From Streptomyces bicolor (lineage in GTDB: Bacteria > Actinomycetota > Actinomycetes > Streptomycetales > Streptomycetaceae), in the NCBI RefSeq assembly GCF_000719285.1, contig NZ_JOFS01000001.1, forward strand, positions 186,001-250,000: a stretch of 64,000 bases of DNA, in the 5' to 3' direction. This document shows, in pieces, positions 26,068 to 35,000 of this stretch; the first letter of the stretch is position 1; each line of letters starts with the position of its first letter. Under the pieces are notes generated by a model. That model made no database searches. It saw only the letters and a list, made by a program, of their open reading frames with translations, and had not been told where the DNA came from. The position numbers were made by a program, and so were the translations under genes.

Positions 26068-27587
26068 ACCACATGCCCGACCGGTATCCCGAGGGCCGGA
26101 CCGCGGACGACGATCACGCCGTCCTGGTCTCGGGCCTGACCATCGCCGCCCCGGACGGCCGCCTCCTGCTGGACGGCGCCGACCTCGCGATACGCCCCGG
26201 CCGCGTCACGGCGGTGACCGGACCGTCCGGCTGCGGCAAGACGACGCTCCTGCGGGCCGTGGCGGGCGCCCTGCCGTCGGGGGCCGGCCGCACGAACGGC
26301 ACCGTCACGGTCCTCGGGCAGGATCCGCTCTCCCTGCCCCCGGCCGAACTGCGCGCCCTGCGCCGGCACCGTCTCGCATACGTCGGCCAGGACCCCGGTT
26401 CCGGCCTCAACCCGCGGATGAAGGTACGGCGGCTGCTCGCCGAAGTGGCCGTCGACCGCGGCGCCGAGGCGATCAGGGCGCTGCTCACCGAGGTACGGCT
26501 GCCCGTGGACGACGGGCTGGCGGAGCGCCGGATCGGCGGGCTGTCGGGCGGCCAGCAGCGACGGGTGGGGCTCGCCCGGGCGCTGGCCCGCCGTCCGGCC
26601 GTCCTCCTGCTCGACGAGCCGACCGCCGGGCTCGATCCGGCGCTGCGCGACGAGATCGCCGATCTGCTGCGGCACCTCGCCGACAGCCACCGGCTCGCCG
26701 TCGCGCTCTCCTGCCACGACCCGGACCTGGTGGAGCGCCTCGCGGACGACGTCGTCGACCTGAGCCGCGAGCGTCGTACGCCCGTGGTGCGCGAGCCCTC
26801 GTCCCGCGCCCCTTCCCCCGGACCGGTCACGCTCGCCGTCTCGGGACTGCACGCGGCGTACGTCCACCGGGGCCGCCGTACGCCCGTCCTGCACGACGTG
26901 GATCTCACCGTCGCCGCCGGCGGCGGCCTGGGGATCGTCGGTGCCTCCGGCTCCGGCAAGACGACCCTGTTGCGCACCCTGGTCGGCCTCCACCGCCCCA
27001 CCGCGGGCACGGTCGGCCTCGACGGGACCCGGCTCGGTCCCACCGCGCACGGCCGCTCCCGGGAACAGCGGCGCCGGCTGCAGCTCGTGCCGCAGGACCC
27101 GCTGGGCACGCTCAATCCCAACCGCACGATCGGTGCGGCGCTGCGGCGCCCGCTGCTCCTGCACGGGCGGTGCGAGCGGGCGCAGGCGCCCGACCGCGTC
27201 CTGGAGCTTCTGGACAGCGTCGGCCTGCCCGCCGCCTTCGCGGACCGCTACCCGCACGAGCTGTCCGGCGGGCAGCGCCAGCGCGCCGCCATCGCCCGGG
27301 CCCTCGCGGCCGACCCCGATGTGCTGTTCTGCGACGAGGTGACCTCGGCACTCGACGCCGAGACGGCCGTGGCCGTCATGGACCTGCTGGCGGACCTGCG
27401 GGAACGGCGGGGCCTGTCGCTGGTCCTGGTCAGCCATGACCTGCGGCTCGTCGCCGACCGCACGGACACGCTCGTGGTCATGGCCGAGGGGCGGGTCGTC
27501 GAGTCCGGGCCCACGGCACGGCTGTTCACGGCTCCGGAACATCCGGTGACGGCGGCGCTGGCCACGGAGGTCGTGCTCGGCGGCTGA
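26064..27587 (+). CDS. double ATPase subunit of the peptide/nickel-type importer
   Basis: A 507-residue protein carrying two complete ABC ATPase domains, equal to a DppD-DppF fusion. Domain 1: Walker A GPSGCGKTTLL, signature LSGGQQRR, Walker B VLLLDEPTAGLD. Domain 2: GASGSGKTTLL, LSGGQRQR, VLFCDEVTSALDAE. Both are intact, so one chain can supply both ATP sites. GTG start overlaps permease 2; an ATG three codons on is an alternative. It is the last gene of the right arm. Confidence 0.92.
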   Translation: MNHMPDRYPEGRTADDDHAVLVSGLTIAAPDGRLLLDGADLAIRPGRVTAVTGPSGCGKTTLLRAVAGALPSGAGRTNGTVTVLGQDPLSLPPAELRALRRHRLAYVGQDPGSGLNPRMKVRRLLAEVAVDRGAEAIRALLTEVRLPVDDGLAERRIGGLSGGQQRRVGLARALARRPAVLLLDEPTAGLDPALRDEIADLLRHLADSHRLAVALSCHDPDLVERLADDVVDLSRERRTPVVREPSSRAPSPGPVTLAVSGLHAAYVHRGRRTPVLHDVDLTVAAGGGLGIVGASGSGKTTLLRTLVGLHRPTAGTVGLDGTRLGPTAHGRSREQRRRLQLVPQDPLGTLNPNRTIGAALRRPLLLHGRCERAQAPDRVLELLDSVGLPAAFADRYPHELSGGQRQRAAIARALAADPDVLFCDEVTSALDAETAVAVMDLLADLRERRGLSLVLVSHDLRLVADRTDTLVVMAEGRVVESGPTARLFTAPEHPVTAALATEVVLGG

Positions 27588-27614
27588 CGGGCCGTCGCTC
27601 GGCGGTGCCGGGCG

Positions 27615-28058
27615 CTACGACGTTCCCCGCAGCTGCTGGACGGTTCCGCCCAGCCGTGGGCGGAGCTGCTCCAGCAGCTGCGGTTTCGCGCTGACCACCC
27701 AGCGGGGGCCGACCAGATACTCGCCGCCGTAGACCGAAGCCGCGTCCAGCCAGGTCAGCTTGTACTTCTCGGCGGGGAACGTCGTGATGAGGTAGTCGCC
27801 CATCTCCGTGTGGCAGACGCCCTCGCGCAGTTCGTCCGCCTCGGTCCGGATCTTGACCTTGCAGCCCGTCAGACCGGCGATGACCTCGACCTTCGCCGGC
27901 GCCACGACGCCCGCCACGGTGGCGGCGACGTTCGGGGGGCTGCTCTTCGCCGCGGACTCCTTGTCCGCACCCCCGGCGCACGCGGTGGACGACAGGAGCA
28001 GGAGAACCAGACTTCCGGCCGTCGCGACGCGGCCGCTGCTTCCTCGGTGTGACTGCAC
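27615..28058 (-). CDS. probable secreted protein or lipoprotein (147 aa)
   Basis: A signal sequence SLVLLLLSSTAC precedes a possible lipid-attachment Cys at residue 27, although serine at the -3 position makes the lipobox weak. The mature part has two cysteines (TGCKVKI and GVCHTE) that could form a disulfide and the block SVYGGEYLVGPRWVV. It resembles the small DUF-type lipoproteins frequent in Streptomyces; function unknown. It is convergent with the importer operon. Confidence 0.65.
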   Translation of the reverse strand: MQSHRGSSGRVATAGSLVLLLLSSTACAGGADKESAAKSSPPNVAATVAGVVAPAKVEVIAGLTGCKVKIRTEADELREGVCHTEMGDYLITTFPAEKYKLTWLDAASVYGGEYLVGPRWVVSAKPQLLEQLRPRLGGTVQQLRGTS

Positions 28059-28090
28059 GACGAGTGGTACGGATCAACGCCCCGAGCGGT

Positions 28091-29635
28091 TCACCCCGCC
28101 GGTCGATGCGGCTCGATCGGCAGCCAGCGTTCGACGTAGGCCCGCAGCCCCGCCGGCTCGGCGCCGCGCGCGACGTAGCCGAGGTGGCCGTCGGGCCGTA
28201 CGAGTCCCTGGGCGACGCCCGGCCAGGGGCTGCGATCGCCGAGGCGGTGCACGGTGATCAGGTCCTCCCTGCCGGCCAGGACCGGGGCGAGCCGCTGGTC
28301 CGGCCAGAGGTGCGGCGGTCCGGTCAGGAGGAGGTGCCAGCAGCCGGGGGCGGCGATCCGGGCGTGGAGGCCTGCGGGCCGGTCGGGCAGCCGGTCGCCG
28401 GCTCGCGGGCCGCGGCGGGGCGGGCGCGGGCCGGTCGTCGAGGCGGGGCTGCGGCGGTAGTGGATGCCGAGTTCGGAGGCGGTGCGGAAGACCCACGCGC
28501 GCAGCGCCGTCGCCCGCATCGCCAACGGGGTGAGGCGCGGGACGAGTTGGGAGCGCGCGAAGCGGAGGACGGGGTGCGGACTGGTACCGATGACGAAGGC
28601 GCGGTCGGTGAAGCGCCGTACGTCGCGGCCGACCGGGGCACGTTCCATCCCGTACGTCTCCAGCAGCTCCGGCGGTGCCGCGCCCCGGCACACGAGGGCG
28701 AGCTTCCAGCCCAGGTTGAGGGCGTCCTGGATGCCGGTGTTCATGCCCTGGGCCCCGGCCGGGCTGTGGATGTGGGCGGCGTCGCCGGCGAGGAAGCACG
28801 ATCCGGACCGGTAGCGGGCGGCACCGCGGTTGTGGAGCCGGAAGTCGGTCATCCAGACCGGATCCCGCAGGACCAGGCCGTGCTCGCCGTACCGGTCGGC
28901 GATCCCCTGCAGAAGGGGCAGCGTCACCTTGCCGTCCGGGGCGTCGGACGGCCGTATGGCGAGCATCCGCCAGGGCGCCGGCGATCCGAGCGGGAAGAAG
29001 AACAGCATCCCGCCCCCGCTCATGTAGGAGTGCACGGCGCCCGGCTCCAGCCCGTCGACGTGGAGGTCGGCGAGGAGGTACGTCTGTGGATATGCGTAGC
29101 CCTCGAAGTCGATGCCCGCCTGGGCGCGCACGGTGCTGTGGGCGCCGTCGCAGCCGACGACGTAGCGCGCCGCCACGGTCTCCTCCGTGCCGTCACGGCC
29201 GCGCAGCCGGCAGACGACGTGCGGGCCCCGCTGCTCCAGCCCGATCAGCTCGGTGCCGCGCTCGATCGTCACGTCCCGCGCGGCCAGGTGCTCGCCGAGG
29301 ACGTTCTCCGTCTCGGACTGCGCGAGGAACAGCAGGAAGGGGTACGGGGTGTCAGGCAGCCCGATGTCGAAGAGCGGTATCGACACCGTGCGCCGGGTCA
29401 GGTGCAGACGCAGCCGCATCGCGGGGTTCCCGCGGGCCACCAGCAGATCGGTCACGCCGAAGCCGGCCAGCGCCTCCAGGGTGCGGGGCTGGATGCCGAG
29501 CGCCCGGGACTCGCGCACACGGTCCAGGGAGCGGTCGACGATACGGAACCCCGTCCCGAAGGCGCGCAGTTGCGCGGCGAGCGCGAGCCCGGTCGGCCCC
29601 GCGCCGACCACCAGTACGTCCAGCGGTGCGGTCAT
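28091..29635 (-). CDS. FAD-dependent aromatic monooxygenase family protein
   Basis: A 514-residue PheA/TfdB-type flavoprotein hydroxylase. The FAD fingerprint VLVVGAGPTGLALA opens the chain, the DG motif is GCDGAHSTVRAQ and the GD motif is SCFLAGDAAHIHSPAGAQG followed by NTGIQDALNLGWKLA. The C-terminal thioredoxin-like part is lower in conservation. It inserts one oxygen atom into an aromatic or polyketide substrate using NAD(P)H; the substrate is unknown. It is followed by the lipoprotein gene and preceded by an acyltransferase gene on the same strand. Confidence 0.88.
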   Translation of the reverse strand: MTAPLDVLVVGAGPTGLALAAQLRAFGTGFRIVDRSLDRVRESRALGIQPRTLEALAGFGVTDLLVARGNPAMRLRLHLTRRTVSIPLFDIGLPDTPYPFLLFLAQSETENVLGEHLAARDVTIERGTELIGLEQRGPHVVCRLRGRDGTEETVAARYVVGCDGAHSTVRAQAGIDFEGYAYPQTYLLADLHVDGLEPGAVHSYMSGGGMLFFFPLGSPAPWRMLAIRPSDAPDGKVTLPLLQGIADRYGEHGLVLRDPVWMTDFRLHNRGAARYRSGSCFLAGDAAHIHSPAGAQGMNTGIQDALNLGWKLALVCRGAAPPELLETYGMERAPVGRDVRRFTDRAFVIGTSPHPVLRFARSQLVPRLTPLAMRATALRAWVFRTASELGIHYRRSPASTTGPRPPRRGPRAGDRLPDRPAGLHARIAAPGCWHLLLTGPPHLWPDQRLAPVLAGREDLITVHRLGDRSPWPGVAQGLVRPDGHLGYVARGAEPAGLRAYVERWLPIEPHRPAG

Positions 29636-29680
29636 GGGTCCACGGTAGGCACGTCGGCGGGTCAGGCGTTCAGGCGGGTC

Positions 29681-30814
29681 TCATCCGTCGAGTGAACGAC
29701 ACGCGGTGCGACGGATCGGCCGCCGCCCCAGGAAGGCGTACGCCGACCGTGGCGCCGTCACGCGGCGGAAGACCCGCTGTACGGCCGGGGCGCACAGCGC
29801 GGTCATGACCGCCGCCGCCACCAGCGTCACGGTCACCTCGCCGACCGGCTGCCGGACCCAGCCGCCGTCGTACCAGCCCCGGAATTCGGCGACCTGGGCG
29901 ACGAAGCCGTGCAGCAGATAGCCGCCCAGCGTTCCCGCACCCAGCACGGTGAACCATGTCCGGCGCCCCGGCACCCAGGCGAGGAAGCAGGCCACGAGCA
30001 CGATGGAACAGCCGAAGGTGGCCAGGGTCATCACGGGCCCGCACCAGGCCGGGGCGCCGAGTTCCCGCGCGCTGTCGCTGTGGAAGAACCAGGCGTAGTT
30101 CATCCGCGGGACCGCCCAGTAGGCCACGGCGAGCGCGCAGCCGAGGACCGGCACGGCGAGCAGGCGCACCTCGCGGCGGCGCACCAGCTCTAAGTGCTCC
30201 GGCTTCAGGCAGAGGCCCAGCACGAAGTACGGCAGGAACTGCAGCACCCGCTGAAGGTCGAGGTCGTCGCCGATGGACGGCGAGACGGTCGCCAGTATGG
30301 CGAGGCCGAGTGCGACCGGCATCGGCCACCGCAGGAGTTTCCAGACCGGGGAGGTCAGCCGCCAGACGAACAGCGCCGCCAGGTACCACGTCAGGTACAG
30401 CGGTTCCAGCAGGCTGATCGGCCGGTCCGGATCCTGCGAGGTCCATCGAGTGAAACAGGTGTACGCCACCTCGAAGACGACATACGGGACAACGAGCCCC
30501 GTCACCAGGCGCCTGACCCGCTCCGGGCGCCCGTCGTAGCCGCGCGAGAAGTAGCCGGAGAGCGTGATGAACAACGGCATGTGGAAGGCGTAGACGAGCG
30601 TGTACAGGGTGGTGACGGCCCGGCTGCCCTCGCGCAACGGCTCCCATGCGTGTCCCGTCGCCACCAGCAGGATCGCCAGGTACTTGGCGTTGTCGAGGTA
30701 GGGGTCCCGCGGCTCGACGCGTCTGGCTCCCGCCCCTCCGGACGGCAGCGGCTGCCGCCGTCGTTCCGTTACGGCGGTGGCGACAGTTACCGGTGTGGCG
30801 TCAGCGCGGAACAT
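29681..30814 (-). CDS. acyltransferase-3 family membrane protein
   Basis: A 377-residue polytopic protein. RDPYLDNAKYLAILLVATGHAWEP near residue 35 carries the family His (D-x-x-K-x3-I-x4-V-x-x-H), and FHMPLFITLSGYFSR is the second conserved block. The family transfers acyl groups to sugars or other carbohydrates at the membrane, often resembling fucose 4-O-acetylases. The start is the ATG at MFRADATP with AGGGTG upstream. Confidence 0.82.
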   Translation of the reverse strand: MFRADATPVTVATAVTERRRQPLPSGGAGARRVEPRDPYLDNAKYLAILLVATGHAWEPLREGSRAVTTLYTLVYAFHMPLFITLSGYFSRGYDGRPERVRRLVTGLVVPYVVFEVAYTCFTRWTSQDPDRPISLLEPLYLTWYLAALFVWRLTSPVWKLLRWPMPVALGLAILATVSPSIGDDLDLQRVLQFLPYFVLGLCLKPEHLELVRRREVRLLAVPVLGCALAVAYWAVPRMNYAWFFHSDSARELGAPAWCGPVMTLATFGCSIVLVACFLAWVPGRRTWFTVLGAGTLGGYLLHGFVAQVAEFRGWYDGGWVRQPVGEVTVTLVAAAVMTALCAPAVQRVFRRVTAPRSAYAFLGRRPIRRTACRSLDG

Positions 30815-30973
30815 TGCCAGCACCCTAGCCACAGGCCTCCACCCTCGTACAACCCCACCGGCCGATGCCTGGCATGGGCTGGGCAGCATGCGCTTGCCCG
30901 ACCGTGACATGCTGCTCTACCTGCGCCGGCAGCCGGCTCATCACCCTGCACACCCCGAAGGGACGTGACCCTC

Positions 30974-31204
30974 GTGTTCGGACTGAGCGAACTCGCGATC
31001 ATCCTCCTTGTCGTCATAGCCGTCCTCTGCGCGAAGAAGCTCCCCGATCTGGCCCGTTCGGCGGGCAAGTCGACACGCATCCTCAAGGCCGAGGCCAGGG
31101 CGATGAAGGACGAGGACGATCCGGCCGTGCCCCGGGTGCTCCGGGGCGAGACCGTCACTGCGGACGGGCCGAAGCCGCAGGGGACGCAGCAGCCTCGGCC
31201 ATGA
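30974..31204 (+). CDS. TatA/TatE-like protein
   Basis: A 76-residue protein with one N-terminal transmembrane helix (ELAIILLVVIAVLCAKKLPDLARSAGKS) followed by an amphipathic helix and acidic tail, the hallmark of TatA pore-forming units. Phe-Gly before the amphipathic helix is replaced by CAKKLPDLAR. The GTG giving VFGLSELAI is preferred since AAGGGA is about ten bases upstream; a GTG three codons earlier is too close to it. It is isolated from tatC, so it is an extra paralogue. Confidence 0.8.
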   Translation: MFGLSELAIILLVVIAVLCAKKLPDLARSAGKSTRILKAEARAMKDEDDPAVPRVLRGETVTADGPKPQGTQQPRP

Positions 31205-31246
31205 ACCCGGTGGCATCCGAAGTCGAAGTCGGGCAGGCTCGCGCGC

Positions 31247-31629
31247 ATGGTTTCGATAGTGCAGAACGTGGCGATCGACTGTGCGGATGCCTATGAACTG
31301 GCCCGGTTCTGGAGCCGTGTGACCGGCCGTCCACTGCATCCGGAGGACAGACCGGGCGAGCCTGAGACCCAGGTGCTGCTGGCGGAGGGCCCGGTACTGC
31401 ACTTCAACCAGGTGCCCGAGCCCAAGGAGATCAAGAACCGGATCCATCTGTGCCTGCGCCCGGAGACCTCGCGTGAGCAGGAGGTGGAACGCCGCTGGGC
31501 CTGGGTGCCACCTTTGTCGCCGATCACCGGAATCCGGACGGCTCCGGCTGGGCAGTCCTCGCCGACCCCGAAGGCAACGAGTTCTGCGTGCTGCGCAGCG
31601 AGTCCGACCGAGCCGCGATGAGTTCCTGA
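31247..31629 (+). pseudogene. VOC/glyoxalase-like gene with a frameshift
   Basis: The first frame encodes a VOC domain front half (VQNVAIDCADAYELARFWSRVTG to REQEVERR) and then loses similarity. The next frame picks up exactly where expected: LGLGATFVADHRNPDGSGWA and DPEGNEFCVLRS. One missing base near 31495 explains this. It is either a real disruption or a sequencing error; the intact product would be about 127 residues. Confidence 0.75.
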
Positions 31630-31633
31630 AGCT

Positions 31634-31870
31634 CCCAGCGTTCATGTACTGGCCCTTGGTGAACGACGCCGTCTGCGTACGCCCGTCGAGGTCGGTCAGC
31701 GTCGTGCCGCCGCGGACCGTCCAGTTGCGGCCCCCGGGGCGGTCCTTCGCCTCCGGGGCAAGGCAAAGTGCGCCGAACGCCGAGTACAGCACTCCGGCGC
31801 CACCCGCCGCACCGACGGATCTCAGGAAGTCACGGCGGGATGCCGGGGATCTGAGGAGACCGGAAGTGCG
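31634..31870 (-). pseudogene. remnant of a Tat-exported flavin amine oxidase
   Basis: The minus-strand frame encodes SRRDFLRSVGAAGGAG, a twin-arginine leader, then after a short gap RGGTTLTDLDGRTQTASFTKGQYMNAG, which resembles an internal block of Streptomyces flavin monoamine oxidases. No start codon, FAD fingerprint or downstream domain is present, so it is a deletion scar. Confidence 0.5.
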
Positions 31871-31892
31871 TCATGAGCCTCCGTCAGGACTG

Positions 31893-32006
31893 TCAGAGCG
31901 CCATGCCACTGACGTAACCGGTCCGAGCGCTGCGCTGCGAACCAGGAAGAAGAAAGCCAGGAGAGGCAAGGACGACCGCCGCGACCACCAGGTGGGACAG
32001 CCGCAC
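31893..32006 (-). CDS. possible 37-residue hydrophobic peptide after the CHAT gene
   Basis: A GTG ten bases after the CHAT stop opens VRLSHLVVAAVVLASPGFLL and a short polar tail ending in SGMAL. The front is a plausible membrane or signal helix. No strong ribosome-binding site is seen. Reported only because of its tight spacing. Confidence 0.25.
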   Translation of the reverse strand: MRLSHLVVAAVVLASPGFLLPGSQRSARTGYVSGMAL

Positions 32007-32015
32007 CGCGACGCC

Positions 32016-35000
32016 CTACCGATCGACGTCGTTGAGGAAGCCCGCGGACATCGGCCCGGGGTCGCCCTGGCAGATGAACGCGCCCCAGTAGTAAGGATCG
32101 GGCCTGCGGGCGCGCATCGACAACTGGGCCGCGCGGAACGCGGAACCGCACGGTTCGCCACGCTTGAGACGACCGTAGAAATCTTCCATCAGCTCCTGCG
32201 TCTCCCGGTCAGGGACCTGCCACAGGCTCATCACCAGGGTCCGCGCGCCGGCGATTCCCACCGACCGCCGGAGCCCGTACACGCCCTGCCCGACGGCGAC
32301 CAGGCCGCGCCCTGTGTCGCAGGCCGAGAGCACGACGAGTTCGGTGCCGGAAAGGTCCATGGTGGCGAGGTCGGCAGCGGTCAGGAGCCCGTCTTCCGCC
32401 GGATCTGGCAGATGTCCGCGGCGCAGCCAGGTGTTGGCACCGGCGAGGGCGAGCCCGGAGTTGAGCAAGGGAGCGGGGAAGGCGCTGAACGCGCGTCGGT
32501 CGGCCTGCCGGCTGTGGCTGTCCGTCGGCCGGTCGTCGTCGAGGAAGTAGCCGTGTGAGGCGATGTGGAGGATGACAGGCGACCGTTGCTGCTTGAGCGG
32601 CCCCTCGACGGCGTCGGCGCCGAGCCATGCCTTGACACCGAGCAGGTCGGCGATGTGCCGCCCCTCGTCGCGCGTTCCCGGCAGCCGGGAGAAGTGGAGG
32701 CCGGCGGCACGTCGCGCGTCCGGTTCACCTTCCGGGGGAGCCGGTTCGGTGGTCGTGTCGAGGGCGAGGTCGTAGTCGGGGTCGGCGATGACGACCGGGG
32801 GGTTGGCCGACTCGAGGGCGGTTCGGTGGGCGGGGATCAGCTCGCGGCCGGTCGTCAGGTAGGCGATCTCATGGGCATCGATGACGAGGCGGCCGTCGTC
32901 GAGGGGCAGGATCTCGAAGGGCAGCGTGTACAGCTGGGCGTCGGGAGCGAGGAACAAGCGCGTCCGGTCGTCGATCCGCAGCGGGTCCAGAAGGGCCCTG
33001 CGCAGTTCGACGGCGGCCTGGCCGGACGCCCGCGCGACGTCTTCCGGAGCGGCAGGGTCGATGTCGCGCGCCCGGCCGCCGCGGGTGATGTCGCGGCGCA
33101 GCAGGGCGATGTTCGCGTCGACGCTCTCGGCCGTACCCAGGTCGATCAGGCGGACGTCGTCGTCGCGATCGGACGTGACGACGAACGCGTAGTACCGGTC
33201 GGGTCCCCACCGCGACCCGCCCTCGGCCGGGACGGCCGACTCGTCGAGCGTCGGAACGCACAGGAACTCGACGAGCGCCGACCCCTCGGGAAGCCGCGAC
33301 CGGACGGCCTCCAGGGTGACCCGCGGCAGAACCTCGCCCAGCCATCCCTCACGGCCGAAGAGGATCCGGAGCTCGGACTCGAGGCGGTCGCGGTTTCCCA
33401 TCAGGGACCCCGCCTTCCCGGCGTACTCGGAAAGCCGTTCCAGCCACTCCTCCCGGCTCAGGTCGCCCTGCTCGGGCCACCCCTCCATGATGTGGGCGTG
33501 CAGGTCTCGATGGGCCGCCTCGACGTCCGGATACATCCCGTACCGGAGGTTCCGCGCATAGGTGTCGAGAATGTCCTGGAACATAACCTCAAGATCGGCC
33601 ATGGGTGGGATCTCGCCGGTTTCGATGGCCTGCTGGACCTCGGCGAACTTGCTCTGCACGTCACCGCCGTCGTGCTCTCGGCTGTGGATCTCCTCGCGCC
33701 TGCGGACGAAGTCGGCCTCGGCCACGATTCCCTTGCGCCGCCAGACGACCTCCAGCAGCTGCGACACCAGCCCGGGTGTCTGGAACCGGGGCCGGCCGAG
33801 GATGTTCAGCAGCGCGACCGGCTGATCGACGGAGAGGGAGGAGATTCCCGCCACCGTGGACTTCTCCTGGATGAGACCGTCCTGGTACCGCTCGGCCGTC
33901 AGAACTACGTCGATCGCCTCGCGTTCACGTCCCATCCCGACGAGAGCCCGACCGAGTTCCCGCAACAGCTCGATGTAGAGCGGCTTCCGTTCCGCGTCGG
34001 TGTCCCGGCCCAGCAGCTCGACCGCGCGTCGGAACAGTTGCTCGGCGTCGGCCCACCGGCCCTTCGCGAGCTGAACCGTTCCGCGCAGGCCGACGGTGAC
34101 CGCGACGGCCGGAGCATCGTCGCCCACCGCCTCCTCCGTCAGCCGGAGGCTGGTCTGCAGAAGTTCGTCAGCCTCGTCGTAGCGTTGCTGAGCGATGCGA
34201 CACTTCGCCAGCCCGCTGCAGGCGTTCGCGTAGTACTCGTTCTCGCGACCGGCGTGCCGTTCGATGAGGTCCATCGCCCGGCGGAGGGTGCTCTCCGCGT
34301 CGTCATGCCGGCCCTCGGCCGAGTCGACCGCGGCTTTGCCGACGAGCAGCATCGCGTGGTCGACGGAGTCCTCGAGGCCGGCCGAGCGGTGCAGTTCGAT
34401 CGCCTCCTCCGCGTAGCGGCGGGCGGCGTACCCGTCCCCGGCGTCGAGATGGAGCACGGCGAGGTTGTGCGTGGTAACCGCGAGGTCAGCGCCCGACTGG
34501 TGGGCCATGACGTACTGGTAACCGAGCACCGCTTCCTTGAATTGGCCTGCGAGCTTCTGGGAGAGCGCCATCCTGGCCCCCGTTTCGACGGTGGTGGGGT
34601 GGTCGAGGCCCAGGTTCGCGTGATCGATCCTGAAGGCCCGGCCGTACCGGTCGGCGCTGTCGGAGTACCGGCCCATCTGGTGGTACAGGTCGCCGAGTTG
34701 CTTGAGCCGCGACGCGTACTCCGGTGATTCGATGCCCTTCATACGGCCGGCGATGTCGACGATCTCCGTCACCTGAGCTTCGGCCGCACTGAGCTTTCCC
34801 ATGTCGAGGTGGACCAGAGTGAGGCCGTCGGCCATGCCGATGTACCGCAAGTCGTCGGTGCCGAAGAGGCGGCGCCTGAGATCGACGGCCTCGCGATAGA
34901 GCCGCTCGGCCTCGGTGTGCTTGCCGAGCTTGGCGCACACCAGGGCCAGATTGCCGAGGGACGTCGCGTACGACGGGTGGTCGGTTCCGACCACCCGGGC

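Noticed and set aside
25179..27542. 787-codon minus-strand frame opposite the ABC genes
   Set aside because: The opposing strand holds three clear transporter genes with intact motifs; this is their shadow.
16530..27587. Viomycin/capreomycin-type cluster, because of VioC-, VioB- and VioK-like genes
   Set aside because: No NRPS modules, resistance phosphotransferase or carbamoyltransferase are present, and the iron boxes point to metal uptake.
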